Assembly (NCBI GenBank): GCA_905221605.1
Contig: CAJNDS010002401.1
Span: forward strand, 45,001-109,000
Direction: 5' to 3'
Source of the DNA: Symbiodinium natans
Taxonomy: Eukaryota; Sar; Dinophyceae; Suessiales; Symbiodiniaceae
Length of the DNA stretch: 64,000 bases
Shown piece by piece: positions 11,480 through 21,892 of this stretch; position 1 is the stretch's first letter; every line of letters begins with the position of its first letter. Position numbers and translations under genes: made by a program. The notes below the pieces were generated by a model, which had not been told where the DNA came from, did not search any database, and saw nothing but the letters and a program-made list of their open reading frames with translations.

Positions 11480-12240
11480 AACCATTTGCTTTACTATGCT
11501 CCCCCTAGAACCCTACGTAGACAACAAAGATACGATCAAAATACTAGAAACTTGGTTTTGAGGGCAAGCGACCATAAAACTCCTAAGCAACCTAAGCCCT
11601 AAAGCTCTAATAGAAAAACCTAAGATACCACCCCACAATCCCAACAAAACACCCAAAACCCTACTCCCAAAAAATCTCAACAAACTCCCGAAACCCTACA
11701 CCCCTCCAAAACCCCAAAACCCTCAACAAAAAAAACCAACCCCCAAATTTCTCCCCCCCCCCCCCAAAAAAAAAAAACTCCATCTGCTGGGCCTCCCAGG
11801 TCTTGGAGTCGGGATCCCGGACCTAGCGCTGAGTTACTTTCTTATTGGTTGTATCATGATTATTATTATTATTACCATTATGACTTTTTTATGATTATGA
11901 TTATGATTCTTAATTATTACTATGATTATGATTGGCCATTCTTGATGGTTTTTTTGGTGGATTTCAGGGCTTTTAGGGCTTTTGTAGGGGAGGTTCTTAA
12001 GTAGTTATAGGTATTGGGATCCAGCGATACTCCCCCTTGGAACCTTAGTAAAAAGAATGTGCCTAAAATTCTCTTGGGTTTTGCATAAACAAGAAATCAA
12101 AAACCATGAGGGTGCTATGGCCAGGGGGGTGGTTACGCGTTGAGCCTGCTTGAGGCTTGAAGTGCAGCCCTAGGGCAATCTGAACGAAAACCTTATATGG
12201 TTTTTCGGGTTTAGGGTTGAGGGTTTAAGCCTTTAAAACT
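11480..12240. other. AT-rich low-complexity and element remnants
   Basis: A CCC/AAA-rich stretch with poly-C then poly-A at 11753-11777, an ATT/ATG-rich stretch at 11860-11940, and an ATACTCCCCCTTGGAACC motif near 12028 that matches one end of the elements at 31591 and 41823. No exon seen. Confidence 0.6.
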
Positions 12241-12242
12241 TT

Positions 12243-12366
12243 AGGCCGCAGGGTCTGGGTTTTGATGGGTTTTGCAATCTGGGTGTAGATGTGCAGACTT
12301 GATGCTCTCCTCCTTATCGCGACCAGTCCCGATGATTTTTGGAGTCTCCGAGCCCTTCGCTTACAA
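12243..12366 (-). CDS. Probable exon, protein unidentified
   Basis: Open frame GSETPKIIGTGRDKEESIKS followed by AHLHPDCKTHQNPDPAA, entering after a GCGAAG acceptor in phase 0. It lies downstream of the TGR-repeat gene at 12657-13772 and could be its next exon. The 3' limit is uncertain. Confidence 0.55.
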
Positions 12367-12656
12367 ACTTGGAAATATCCGGGGCGCGGGCTAAAGTCCA
12401 CAAGCCTCTTTAACACAAAGCAAAACTAAAGTCTCAACCCCCACTCAGCCCACATCGGCAAAAGCATCCTGGCCGTTGGCTCCGTCCTTTCCAACGTTTT
12501 CGGACGAAGCTTTCAGAGGGCCCCAAGACCCCAACCTTGTTGGATCCTAGACCTGAAACTGTAAACCCGTCATTCAAGCCCTAAACCCCAAGTCCTGAAC
12601 CCTAGACCCTGAACCCCTAAACCCTAAACCCTGAACCCTAAGTCCTACTCCCCTTC

Positions 12657-13772
12657 GTCCCAGGTAGCCTTCATCTTCTGCACGTCTGCCTCGGAGTAGC
12701 AGACGCGGCCAGTCTCGGCAGCGACCCAGACCTGGCAGTGCTGGTGGAGGATCTAAGAGCCTTTACTTTAGGGTTGCAGCGTTTTGAGGGAAATTTGGGG
12801 TACGAACAAGGTATACTGAGGGTATCTAAGATACGAAGGATATGTGGCTTCAGGTGCAACCACGAAGCTTGTTTGTTGGTTGCATTGATCCCAAACACCG
12901 CCCAAGGCGGGTTTGGGATAGCCCGAGACACTGAGAAACTCCAGACGGTAACACTAAAAACTCACCTAAACCCTAAACCCTAAACCCGAAACCCGAAACA
13001 CTAAACCCTAAACTCCCCAAACTCCCCCCCCCCCCCCCCCCCCCAGCCCACACCTTGTGATCCAAGCCCACCTCCTCGAAGTTGGCATACTCCTGAGGGC
13101 TGACGGTCTTTCTGCTTATGGGAGGAGTGTGGGGGGCTTGCTGAGGCTCATCGGTGGGGTTCGGGTCTCGGGCTCGCTGCGATTCAGCCTTATTGAGATA
13201 CTTCAAAGCCCCCCCATTCTTAAGCTCCAAGCGTCCCAGTCGATGCTCTTCTTTCCTCCTTACCCCGGAGCCTAGAGCCCTGAAAATCCAAGCCCCCGAA
13301 ATCCTATATTCCCTCTGCGCGCCCAAAGACCTGAAATCCCCAAAATTCCGACACCTCGGCCATCCCTAAAGCCTAACACGGTTTCAACCGTACAATTTGG
13401 GATGTTCCCCCTTATACTAACAGTCCTTAATAGGGACTAAAGTACCCCTCTATCAAGTGGGAACATCCCAGCCTACAACGCCCCGAGCCCAAGCCCTAAA
13501 CCCCAAAAGGTTCAAAACCCTTCGAGCCCCACGTCCGCAACCACCCGAAACCTTAACGCCAATAAACCGCATAAACCCCCAAAGCCCGGGGTCGTGGCCT
13601 ACAGGGAACTCATTGACCTTATAAACCCCAAACCCTAAACCCTGAACCCCAAACCCCAAACCCTAAACCCTAAACTCCAAACCCCAAACCCTGAACATCG
13701 GCGCCCGTCCTTGCCGAACGCCTCGGCGTGCTCCGTGGCCTCCGCGGTGCTGAAGAAGAGCCGGCCCGTCCT
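12657..13772 (-). CDS. Multi-exon gene with TGR...S repeat-like segments
   Basis: Main exons: 13772-about 13695 (RTGRLFFSTAEATEHAEAFG), 13258-13054 (68 codons, including ALKYLNKAESQRARDPNPTD and ending YANFEEVGLDHK) and 12731-12657 (VWVAAETGRVCYSEADVQKM). A short block VYKVNEFP before GTAGGC at about 13634-13606 may be another exon. The 13054|12731 junction is GT-AG in phase 0. Donor and acceptor flanks are near-identical (AAG|GTGTGGG and CAG|GTCTGGG), as expected if the intron arose from an insertion with target duplication. TGRLFFSTAEA and TGRVCYSEADV look like two copies of one small module, as seen in some ubiquitin-adaptor proteins; that link is only a guess. Confidence 0.75.
13023..13044. 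repeat. Poly-C tract in intron
   Basis: Uninterrupted C run of about 20 bases just downstream (minus sense) of the donor at 13053. Similar runs occur at 6850, 20015, 29070, 39930, 52328, 59296, 61141 and 63721. Confidence 0.9.
13396..13470. mobile_element. Short inverted-repeat element, GGGATGTTCCC family
   Basis: Starts TTTGGGATGTTCCCCC and ends GGGAACATCCCA. It is flanked by TACAA on both sides (13391-13395 and within 13473-13477), a possible target duplication. Shares TTATACTAACAGTCCTT with the copy at 30755-30892. Confidence 0.8.
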
Positions 13773-14191
13773 CTGAAACTTAAACAGGCTTCTAGGGTTC
13801 TTAAGGGAGGGGGGGGGTTCACAGGGGGTAGGTACCTAGGGAACCCCCCGTGAATCCCCTCCCTTGGGAACCCTATAATAGGCTGCTGGCTCTTCACAGT
13901 TTCACAAAAAATCTTAAGATTCAGGACTGTGCATGATTTCTGCTTTGGGCTTAGGATGGTTAAGGTTCAGCGGCTTTGGTAAGCCGCTTGACCCTAAGGA
14001 AGCCCTAGCCAGGGGAAGCTTCGGGAGGAAGGCGGTGCCAGGGTTGTACGTAGTTAGCTGTTGGGAGGATCTGCATCTGAAAAGAAAAGGTGGGGCGGTA
14101 CTGTAATGGAGACCCTGAACAGAGACCCCCGAAGAGGCCCAGAACTTAGTCCCCCACCCCCCCTACTTTAATGAAGAGCTTGTAGGCCAAG

Positions 14192-14273
14192 CTCACTGGC
14201 TGCCCTCATATTCCCCTGCGACCCGAAGCTGCTTGACTGGGCTGCGCGCTTGGTGCAACGCAGCACCATCTGA
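14192..14273 (+). CDS. Probable exon ending in a stop codon
   Basis: Twenty-six codons and TGA after acceptor-like GGCCAAG: SLAALIFPCDPKLLDWAARL then VQRSTI. It may be a C-terminal exon, or the frame may be left through a donor at CGCAG|CACC. No family recognised. Confidence 0.55.
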
Positions 14274-14586
14274 CCTTACAGCGGCCATGCTTGAGGTGGC
14301 CCTGGTCCATTAATGATGCCCTTTGACATCTTTGCGGGTTTTCGGAGCTTTAAGTTTAGGCCTTTTGGGTGTCGGTTGCCACCAAGTGCAAGAGGACACA
14401 AGCACTGAACACTACAACCTCTAAGCGAGTTAACTTTTCTTGCTTAAGGAATTTGGGGATCTAAGCCCGTCAATGTTTCTTGCAGAGAGAGACCTCCGTG
14501 AATCCAAAAATCTACTTCACGTCTTTGAGTGTGCTGTTGGCTTGGTAGGTGCTGAAGCTTGTGCTGAGGCAGCTTTAGGACGATCT

Positions 14587-14949
14587 CTAAGCTTGGTAAG
14601 ATAGAGTCACATCATGTACATCCCGGTTCGCAAATGCCTCTTCTTCCTTGGCGTTAGGGCGGGATTTGGGGTCCTTGAAACTTCCTAGACCCTGCACTAA
14701 ACCCGACGAGGGTTTAGGGCTCCAGCTTGCCATGGCTGCACTTTGCGCGCACAGGCTCTGGCCGTCGCCAAAAAAAACTCTATGCCCCGAATACCAACTG
14801 GGTAGCTGAGTGCAACCTCTAAAAGCTCCTCTGTGCAACAGCTGGGCTTTGCAAACATGGTCCCATACATGCAAGGGGGCTGGAATGGGAGTGGTGTAAG
14901 GTTTCGGGTAAGGGCTGCTGAAGTCTTTTCGACTTGTTGCTACATCCAT
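14587..14949 (-). CDS. ORF, probably partly coding
   Basis: 120-codon frame whose last third (SFKDPKSRPNAKEEEAFANR, DVHDVTLSYQA) is protein-like and ends in TAG. The middle of the frame overlaps telomere-like sequence, so an intron is likely. Confidence 0.45.
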   Translation of the reverse strand: MDVATSRKDFSSPYPKPYTTPIPAPLHVWDHVCKAQLLHRGAFRGCTQLPSWYSGHRVFFGDGQSLCAQSAAMASWSPKPSSGLVQGLGSFKDPKSRPNAKEEEAFANRDVHDVTLSYQA

Positions 14950-15023
14950 GTGGTGGCAGCTGCTATCATGGCGATTGCCAGGATGTAGGCGTTTGCTTTT
15001 GCTTGTCCTGTGGTCCTCTGCAG

Positions 15024-15073
15024 GTACCGAGTCATTGAGCCAAACGCTATCAGGGACCCTACTGGCTCCAAAT
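15024..15073 (+). CDS. Probable exon, protein unidentified
   Basis: YRVIEPNAIRDPTGSK between a strong acceptor (TGGTCCTCTGCAG) and AAAT|GTTGGGG. A similar acceptor and EYRVI motif recur at 18770-18800, suggesting paralogous copies. Upstream, 14955-14990 is hydrophobic (HVVAAAIMAIARM). Confidence 0.55.
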
Positions 15074-15226
15074 GTTGGGGGGTAGGGCTTCAGGGCTGTA
15101 CTAAACCCTAAACCCTAAACCCCAAGGATTTGGCTCCTTCACAGCTTGGGGCTTCGGGTTTAGGAATGCCGGGCCTAAACCTAAACCCGAAAACAAGTAC
15201 TTCCTAAAGTAAATAGGGGAGGCTGA

Positions 15227-15927
15227 GTGCTGGACACGAAAGGCACTTCAAAATCTGTTCTTGCGTGCTCCATAGCCACAGCAGCCACAGAACTCCGGCA
15301 AAGCTTCTTTGCACGACTTTGTCAACAAACCCACAATGTCAAAGTTGAACTTTGGGCCAATGTGCATCACAAAGCACTCGCGCGCTCTCATTGCACTAGC
15401 TCGAAGCCCTCAGCCCAACCAAATTTCCAGCACCCTCCAGTACTCACCTATCTAACTCTCAGTCGCCCTCCTTCCACCTTCAACGCCAAGAGGTGCTGGG
15501 ATCCTACAGTTTCCCCCCCGAGTACCCCCTTCATTAAGCGTCATTTGGGCCTCAGTTTGCGGGGTGGGTCTAACATCACATCACTTATCAACAAGCAATT
15601 CGGACCACGTGCGACACAGCCGGAAAGGTATCAGTACAATAGTGTCCAGCGGGATAGTATGAAGAGAAGCCCTTGATCACAGCCAAACGGCCTGCCGCCG
15701 ACACCACGACTTTCGGCGGTGGGGCGGCGGCAACTGCAGGAATGGAGCAACCGTTGCTGGGATGGGAATACCCTAAACGCGAAACTCCAATGGCTTTGTT
15801 TGCATTCTACTTTTTGAACCTCAGTGCTCATAAACATGTAAAATGCTTTTCAACAATGACCCAGCAAATAGTCCCCCCTTCCGGGTCAAGTGCTTTTGTT
15901 GAGGAGCTGAAGGTTACATTACCGTAA
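15227..15927 (+). CDS. Two overlapping ORFs of uncertain status
   Basis: Frames at 15227-15676 (149 codons) and 15673-15927 (84 codons, with AGMEQPLLGWEYPKRETPMA) have ordinary composition and little telomere repeat, but no splice pair or recognisable domain. Either may contain exons. Confidence 0.33.
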
Positions 15928-16081
15928 GACGGAAGCCCTATCATGCACCACGTACCCATACCATGGACACTTCAACGAAGTTCCGGATCAGCACCCCCCA
16001 GGTGACGCATACATTGTATTGCAGTCTAACCGCCTGGGCCACCCCAAGCCTAAAAGAGGACTTCAACTCCGAAGCCACAAG

Positions 16082-16190
16082 GGGTAGGGTTTGGGGTTTA
16101 GGGTCTAGGGTTTGGGGTTTAGGGTTTAGGGTTTGGGGTTTGGGGTTTAGGGTTTGGTGTTTAGGGTTTAGGGTTTAGGGTTTGGGGGTT
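16082..16190. repeat. Telomere-type array with GGGTTTG variants
   Basis: Mixed GGGTTTA and GGGTTTG units. Confidence 0.9.
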
Positions 16191-16847
16191 CGGGGTGCAG
16201 CCCACCTGGTATGGGTTCCTGGGTCGTGGTGTTCGTGGATGTGGTGGTGGTGTTGGTCATTGTCGTCGTTGTCATCCTTGGCTGGGAAATTCTTGGTAAC
16301 AGTTTTTGGGGGATATCTCTACCAGCCGAAGCCCCCCTGCATCCCCTAATCCTAAACCCTAAACACCCTACAACGAAAGCCTACACCCCTAAACCCTAAA
16401 CCTTGGAGATCTGTGCCTACATACCTCACGGGCTTTCGCGGATGGTTTCTGCATTTGAGTTCACGGCTTAGGGTTTAGGGCATGTAGGGTACGTAGGGCT
16501 TCTTGTACACCTTCAAGGGCTGAGGGCTTAGAGGGTTTGTAGGGTTCAGAGAGTTTCGTGTTTCGGGCTGAGGGTATAGGTTTAGAGGGCTTAGACAGCT
16601 TACAGGGCTTGCAGGCCGTAGGGAATGCCTGAAACATCTTGTGGCCTATCTGGCGTCCGAGCAGCGTCATGGTCGTAGTGGTTAGTGTGACAGTCGTGGT
16701 CGTACTGGTGACCTGATTGATTGTTGCTGTCGCGAGGGCTTTGTTGATTTTGCGGGCGGTCTCGTGCTTAGGATGGGGTTCGGAAGAAGCAGGTTTCCAA
16801 CATTAGGTCCCTTTTGGGAATCCTTCGTGGGTGGTTTCTATGTCTGT

Positions 16848-16960
16848 GGTTATAAGCAGGGCAACTATAGGCAAAGCAGCTGCCTAAGTAGCTTCTCACC
16901 ATTCTTCGGGCACATGTATTTCTACGTCGAATAGCTACCCATGAACCTTCAACTAGTGCA
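16848..16960. mobile_element. Element ending in the CTACCCATGAACCTTCAA motif
   Basis: From GGTTATAAGCAGGGCAACT to TAGCTACCCATGAACCTTCA. The 3' end recurs at 17930, 28329 and 62631 and, in reverse, near 130 and 6124. The terminal repeats are imperfect. Confidence 0.5.
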
Positions 16961-16984
16961 TATGGGCTCCCTCAGGAGTGCGAC

Positions 16985-17337
16985 CTTGCGACAGGGTTGT
17001 CTTGATCGAGGTCTGTACTTTTCTGCAGCAGCCTGACCATTGACGAAAGAAGCGCCACGTAGCTTTGTGACAACTTAGTTGTCCAGTAATCTGGGGGAAC
17101 TAAAGGTTAACCTTTGGGATTATAAGGTGATTGTAATACCCCAAAAAGGTTAAAGGTTACCTACTCTACTACTACAAGTAGGACAAGGACCGCGCCAGAA
17201 CTGCCGACCTGCTGCAAGTGTGAACCTGCATCCCCAAGTCCCGAAGCGTCACTGGCGAGCAAAACGATGCCCCTCCCTGAATTCATGTGCTTCTCAATGT
17301 CCAGTCCAGCCAAGGCATGAACCATGAAGCACTGGTT
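16985..17337 (-). CDS. Two-exon gene fragment, protein unidentified
   Basis: Exon 17337-17209 (43 codons: NQCFMVHALAGLDIEKHMNS, GRGIVLLASDASGLGDAGSH, LQQ) ends CAG|GTCGGC in phase 0. Exon 17073-16985 (LSQSYVALLSSMVRLLQKST, DLDQDNPVA) starts after CTAAG in phase 0 and ends AG|GTCGCA. The 135-nt intron contains an inverted-repeat element at 17104-17158. Both exons have strong protein character; the second is helical. Family not recognised. Confidence 0.75.
17104..17158. mobile_element. Short inverted-repeat element inside an intron
   Basis: AAAGGTTAACCTTTGGGATTAT faces ATACCCCAAAAAGGTTAAAGGTTA with about 10 bases between. It lies wholly inside the intron between 17209 and 17073. Confidence 0.7.
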
Positions 17338-17387
17338 CTTTTATCCATGCGGCAGATCGGCAAGCAAGGTTTGGGGCTTGGGGTAAT

Positions 17388-17479
17388 GTATACTGGACTT
17401 GGAACCCTGGCAACAATCACAACTTTAGCTGTTTCTTAGGCACTATAGTAAAATGAAAAACATATTCCCAAGTATCCCT
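17388..17479. mobile_element. Relative of the FkbM intron-1 element
   Basis: TATACTGGACTTGGAACCCT ... TTTAGCTGTTTC ... TTCCCAAGTATCCCT closely parallels 39213-39312. No flanking duplication is clear, and neighbouring sequence was not recognised as exon. Confidence 0.7.
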
Positions 17480-17627
17480 GACCCTGAACCCTACACCCTA
17501 CGCCCTAAACCCGAAACCCTAAAGGGCTTGGGGTAAAGGCTTGCCAACCAAGGGGCCGTAGTGGATGTTGCTGTGCTCTCCTCCCACAGAACAAGACATC
17601 CCCAGGGCCGTAAAGCCCAGAACCTTG

Positions 17628-17725
17628 ATCCCTAAACCCTAAACCCTAAACCCTAAACCCTAAACCCTAAACCCTAAACCCTAAACCCTAAACCCTAAAC
17701 CCTAAACCCTAAACCCTAAACCCTT
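17628..17725. repeat. Pure CCCTAAA array
   Basis: About thirteen perfect units. Confidence 0.97.
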
Positions 17726-18111
17726 AGCCCTGAAGCCCCAAAGACTAACGTCCAACATCAACAAACCCAACATAGATCCAAGTTCACGGCTCAACGCATA
17801 CTGAGTTAGGTTGCGGTGGTCTTCGGGCCTCCTGCTAGCGGAGGTTCACGGATAGAAACAACCCGAGTATGGCAACTATGTCGGTTGTGGGTTATAGCCT
17901 GCTTGGGGGCTTCTCACAACACTGACAGCTACCCATGAACCTTCAAGTAGGTTCCGAAGGGCAGAGAACATTGCATCCAAAACTCTACACCCTGAATTCG
18001 CCAAACCTACTCAAGCAGGATCCGGGGCTCCCCATCTGCACCTCATGAAAACCGGGCCCATTTTAGATGACAAGCGCTAGGCGCTGCAGGGTTTAGGGTT
18101 GAGGGCTTGGT

Positions 18112-18266
18112 TCCTCATACATGTCATAACCCCCAATCTCCACTCTCTGCATCGGCCAAGACACTGCAGACGTGGCTGCAAAGGGCACGGCGGCCGCTGC
18201 TGCTGTCGTTGCAGCAGCTGCCGTGGTGGCAGCTGCTGCCGTTGTGGCTGCTGCTGTGGTGGAGGC
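18112..18266 (-). CDS. Probable exon with Ala/Thr linker
   Basis: After GACCCAG the frame reads an Ala/Thr-rich segment of about 25 residues, then AVPFAATSAVSWPMQRVEIG and GYDMYEE. A GA donor at GAG|GAACC is possible. The linker is a GCN/ACN repeat, but the second half is of normal complexity. Confidence 0.55.
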
Positions 18267-18628
18267 CTGGGTCACGTCCTACTTCAGCTAAAAGGCTTTG
18301 CCACCCTACCGCCCACCCACGCACATGGAGTTCGTGCACTTCACCCTGCACCGGTAATTCCTAGCCCCGGCACCCTCGAAGCTCCTGAGCTCTAAAACCC
18401 CATACAGCTGAACCAGTAAGCCGGCAACAGGTGCAAAAAGGCCCCTGTAAGCCTCTGAACGCTACACACCCCACAAACACGAAGCGATTGAAATCTTCGA
18501 AACCCTGTAGAGAAGGCTTGGGTGTCATCGACCCAACAGCCAGAAGCCTGGAGAAAGGTATAAGGTTTGAGGTGTTGATGGTCTACAAGATTTAAGTATG
18601 GTGTAGGCTTTTCGGATCCTGAAGCTAC

Positions 18629-19645
18629 ATGCTAGCCGAGTCTTGCAGTTCCTACTTTTCGTGGGGAGGTGGGAAAGAAGCGTCCTGCAAGACGAACCCT
18701 GCAGATCAATGCAGCCGATACATGCCATCCAGGGCCGCTGCCGGTGCAGCGGAAGAGGTGGTTTCTTCTCTGCCTCTGCAGGTCCCGGAGTACAGGGTCA
18801 TCTGCACCCAAGTGCTACTTTTAGCTGTAGTTGACCTGCTTATGACCTTATAGCTGCGCTCATGAACCCCCCCCCCCCCAAGTAGACTCTCTGCGCCTGT
18901 GGCCATGGAGCTGTTGTTGCTGCTCCCCTCCCGCCCTTGAAGAAGCGACAAGGGGTGTCGGCCTGGCCAGCAAAGATAAAGACTTCTGCACCCTGAAGCC
19001 CCCCACATCTAAATCTCAGAGCCGCCAGTCCTTCTTTGGAGTGGGTTAAACGGTTCAGGAGGAGAGCTGCATAGGATTTAAGCAGGTAGGCTTCGGACCA
19101 AATTACTACTTGCGGTGGTGACATACTGCAGCTTTATAGCTAGTTGCGGTTGACCATCGCTCTTGCAGTGCTACCAGAGAGGTCGTTTCTGGCCACAGGA
19201 GTGGGGCGTGTGGCTGGGTCAACAGCAGCTGGTGATAACTTGCTTTGGGTCCACAACGATTCTATTGAGGTGCATCCAGGCCTGCAAGGAGTTCTCACAA
19301 TGTGTTTGGATGAAAGGGGACGGGAAGCTCGAAAAGATCACTTCCAACAACCCGCAGGTGGTGGCTTTGATTCAGGACGAGCTCGCACAGCTACACGGCG
19401 CCGTCCTATCTGCGTCAGAGCGCCTGCGCTTCCCTGACTCTGCTACATTGGCCACCTGCTCTTTCTCCTCGGCCCAGCTGCGACCGAGCGTCCGCGCCTT
19501 GGAGATGTGTGAGGGTCTTCCTATGGTTTCTGGGGCCCCCCGAAAAACCCCAAAGTTCCGCAACCGGGGGTCTACAAGGGTGTTACGGGCGGCGAAGGAA
19601 CGCTTCTTTCATTCAAAGAGGCCGTCCCAGCGAACATCAAAGTAG
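18629..19645. other. Region with conflicting coding signals on both strands
   Basis: Telomere-poor and GC-rich. Plus-strand candidates: 18700-18835 (EEVVSSLPLQVPEYRVICTQ, after TGCCTCTGCAG) and 19300-19500 (SNNPQVVALIQDELAQLHGA, SASERLRFPDSATLATCSFS). Minus-strand candidate: 19124-18900 (SEAYLLKSYAALLLNRLTHS). At least one real exon is likely, but strand and boundaries could not be fixed. Confidence 0.45.
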
Positions 19646-20233
19646 TGCAGCGGTACGGGGGGGGGGGGGGGGGTTATTGTCAAGAAGTTCATCTCGTGTA
19701 CTCTGTTTTGTTCTTGTTTTGCTTCGGCTGTTACCCCGGAAACAGAAGAAAAAGGCTGGAACCAAAACTGTTCAGGGCTTCGGGCTCAAGGCTACTTTCT
19801 CGTTGGAAGCCGCCCCCCGTACACCCTAAACCCTAAACCTAAACCCCAAACCCCAAACCCTAAGCCATAAACCCCAAACCCCAAACCCTAACCCTGAGCC
19901 GGAAGCCATGACCAGGTGCCAAGACTAGGGAAACTGCTAAGCCCCAGGGTTTCTGATTGTTCAGGTTCAGGGGGTCGAGGGTGGAGGGTAATGTTGCACC
20001 CGGTTTAGTGTGCCCCCCCCCCCCCCCTGAACAGTCGCGGGGGTGGATGGGGTCCTGAATAAACGGCCCCGGATTTTATATGATTGTAATAGGGAGGAGT
20101 TTAGATAGATTTAAAAGGGATCCATATGAATCTAAACGGGATGAGCTTCTATGAATTTAAAAGGGAGCCGCGCGAATCGAAAAGGGGTCCGAGATGAGTT
20201 TATATGAATTTAAAACGGATCCATAGGCTTTTT

Positions 20234-20727
20234 CCAAATTCGGAGCCTCCAGGCCGGGGCCAGGACATTAAAGCGGGTCCCGAATCAGTCCCATTATAGC
20301 GGGTCGGAGGGGCTCCTGGACCACCCCCTTGTCGGATTGAACGAAACCATTTTTTCAAATGGTTTCTCCAAGGGAATTAATGGTTTCGGGCCGGTTGGAA
20401 TGGATGAGGTCGGCCTTTAAAATGACAAGGTCCGGCTTTAAAATCAGAAGGCCCGGCTTTAAGCCAAGAGACCAAGGCATCCAAATTTGGAGCCTCCAGG
20501 CCGGGGCCTGGACATTAAAGCGGGTCCCGAATCAGTCCCATTATAGCGGGTCGGAGGGGGTTCCTGGACCACCCCCTTGTCGGATTGAACGAAACCATTT
20601 TTTCAAATGGTTTCTTAAAGGGAATTAATGGTTTCGGGGCGGTTGGAATGGATGAGGTCGGCCTTTAAAATGACAAGGTCCGGCTTTAAAATCATAAGGC
20701 CCGGCTTGAAGCCGGAGCCTCCGGGCC
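20234..20727. repeat. 247-bp tandem direct duplication
   Basis: Two copies starting at 20234 and 20481 (both CCAAATT.GGAGCCTCCAGG) are about 95% identical over roughly 245 bp. Each contains ATTATAGCGGGTCGGAGG, the short hairpin CCATTTTTTCAAATGG and an ORF reading MVSGRLEWMRSAFKMTRSGF. Flanks at 20040-20230 and 20730-20870 carry weaker AAAGGGATCC and AGCGGG-type echoes, so this may be part of a longer satellite. Confidence 0.9.
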
Positions 20728-21021
20728 GAAACAAGCCCCAAATCCAAAACAAATTGCGGATTTCGGGGGCGGTTTGTCTTTATAGCGGGAGTCCCACACA
20801 GTCAGCATGTCCTGAATAATTCGGCCAGTTTGTGTTTAAAGCGGGGGCCGATACTAAACCGGGTGCAACATTAGAGGGTTTAGGGTTTGGGGGTTAGGGT
20901 TTAGGTTTAGGGTGTACGTAGGGTTAGGGTGGATTCGGTATGGTTTAAGAGGACACCGCTGTGGAACCGGCAAGGATTTTGCAGCGACACGTTTTGCAAC
21001 CCGAATCGGCGAACAAAAAGA

Positions 21022-21282
21022 TCACCGATGATGGCATCGGCGGCATGGGCACCACGTTCTGTGAATTCGGTTGTGCACTGGCGAGTCGTGAGATGCGGAG
21101 AGACAGGTGAAGCAGCTGATCAACGCACAGCTTGCTCGAAGAACCATGAGAGTTGCAAGAAGGGTCAGAAGCACCTCGAATCTCTTAACTGCTCTTGGAA
21201 CTCCATTAAGCATGTAGTCTCTTCTGTACGACGCTGTCATGTAATCTTGTTGCTCCTTAAAGCTAGAAGCAGCAAACATCAA
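21022..21282 (-). CDS. Possible exon with hydrophobic segment
   Basis: Frame with RFEVLLTLLATLMVLRASCA flanked by basic residues, like a signal anchor. The plus strand is also open; no splice signals were decisive. Confidence 0.33.
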   Translation of the reverse strand: MMFAASSFKEQQDYMTASYRRDYMLNGVPRAVKRFEVLLTLLATLMVLRASCALISCFTCLSASHDSPVHNRIHRTWCPCRRCHHR

Positions 21283-21572
21283 GAAACATGCACATGATCA
21301 AGAACGACCTAGAAAAGCAGCTACAAGCAGGCAGTTGTAAATTTCCCCCTGCTTCCAACCTCAATCACAATCACCCATGGACCTCCCGGAACCCTAAACC
21401 CAAACGCTCCAGGCAACCTTAGGGTCTGGAGATACGGGTACCCTCCCACCAAAAAACGAAGCATGAGGCTTAAAAACAAAAATGCCCTGAAGGCTTACAC
21501 ACCAAAAGCCTAAAACCTGCGTTTAGGTGTTTAGGGTTTAGGGACTGCGGACTTAGGGTTGAGGGGTTTAGC

Positions 21573-21702
21573 TGACAGCTGGAGCTTGTTCATCTCTGTG
21601 AGAAAAAAGGCACATCTTGTGGAAAAAGTGCCTTTCGGGGCCCAAAGTTTAGAGATACCGTCAGCTAGAGAACCCTGAGCTCGCGATGCTTGCACCATAA
21701 GC
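21573..21702 (-). CDS. Probable exon, protein unidentified
   Basis: Forty-three codons (LMVQASRAQGSLADGISKLW, APKGTFSTRCAFFLTEMNKL, QLS) between GTATAG and TCA|GCTAAAC (GC donor). Strong protein character. Confidence 0.65.
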
Positions 21703-21892
21703 CTATACACCCTGAAACCAAATGCTCCGCACTTCAAGAAACCTCGCAACGAAGAGAATGGGCATAGCTGAATTCTCGCTGCAAGTTGGAGGGATCGATG
21801 TTCAGCCGTTATTAGGTATGGTGTGGGATGGTGCGGATTTAGGGTTTAGGGTTCAGGGTTTAGGGCTAGTAACTTGTGTATCTCCCCAACAG

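Noticed and set aside
16211-16399. Val-rich hydrophobic ORF
   Set aside because: Encoded by a GTG/GTC-rich low-complexity stretch without splice signals; not supported as a membrane protein.
20234-20727. CRISPR-like or phage repeat array
   Set aside because: Only two long, near-identical tandem units with no spacer structure; eukaryotic context.
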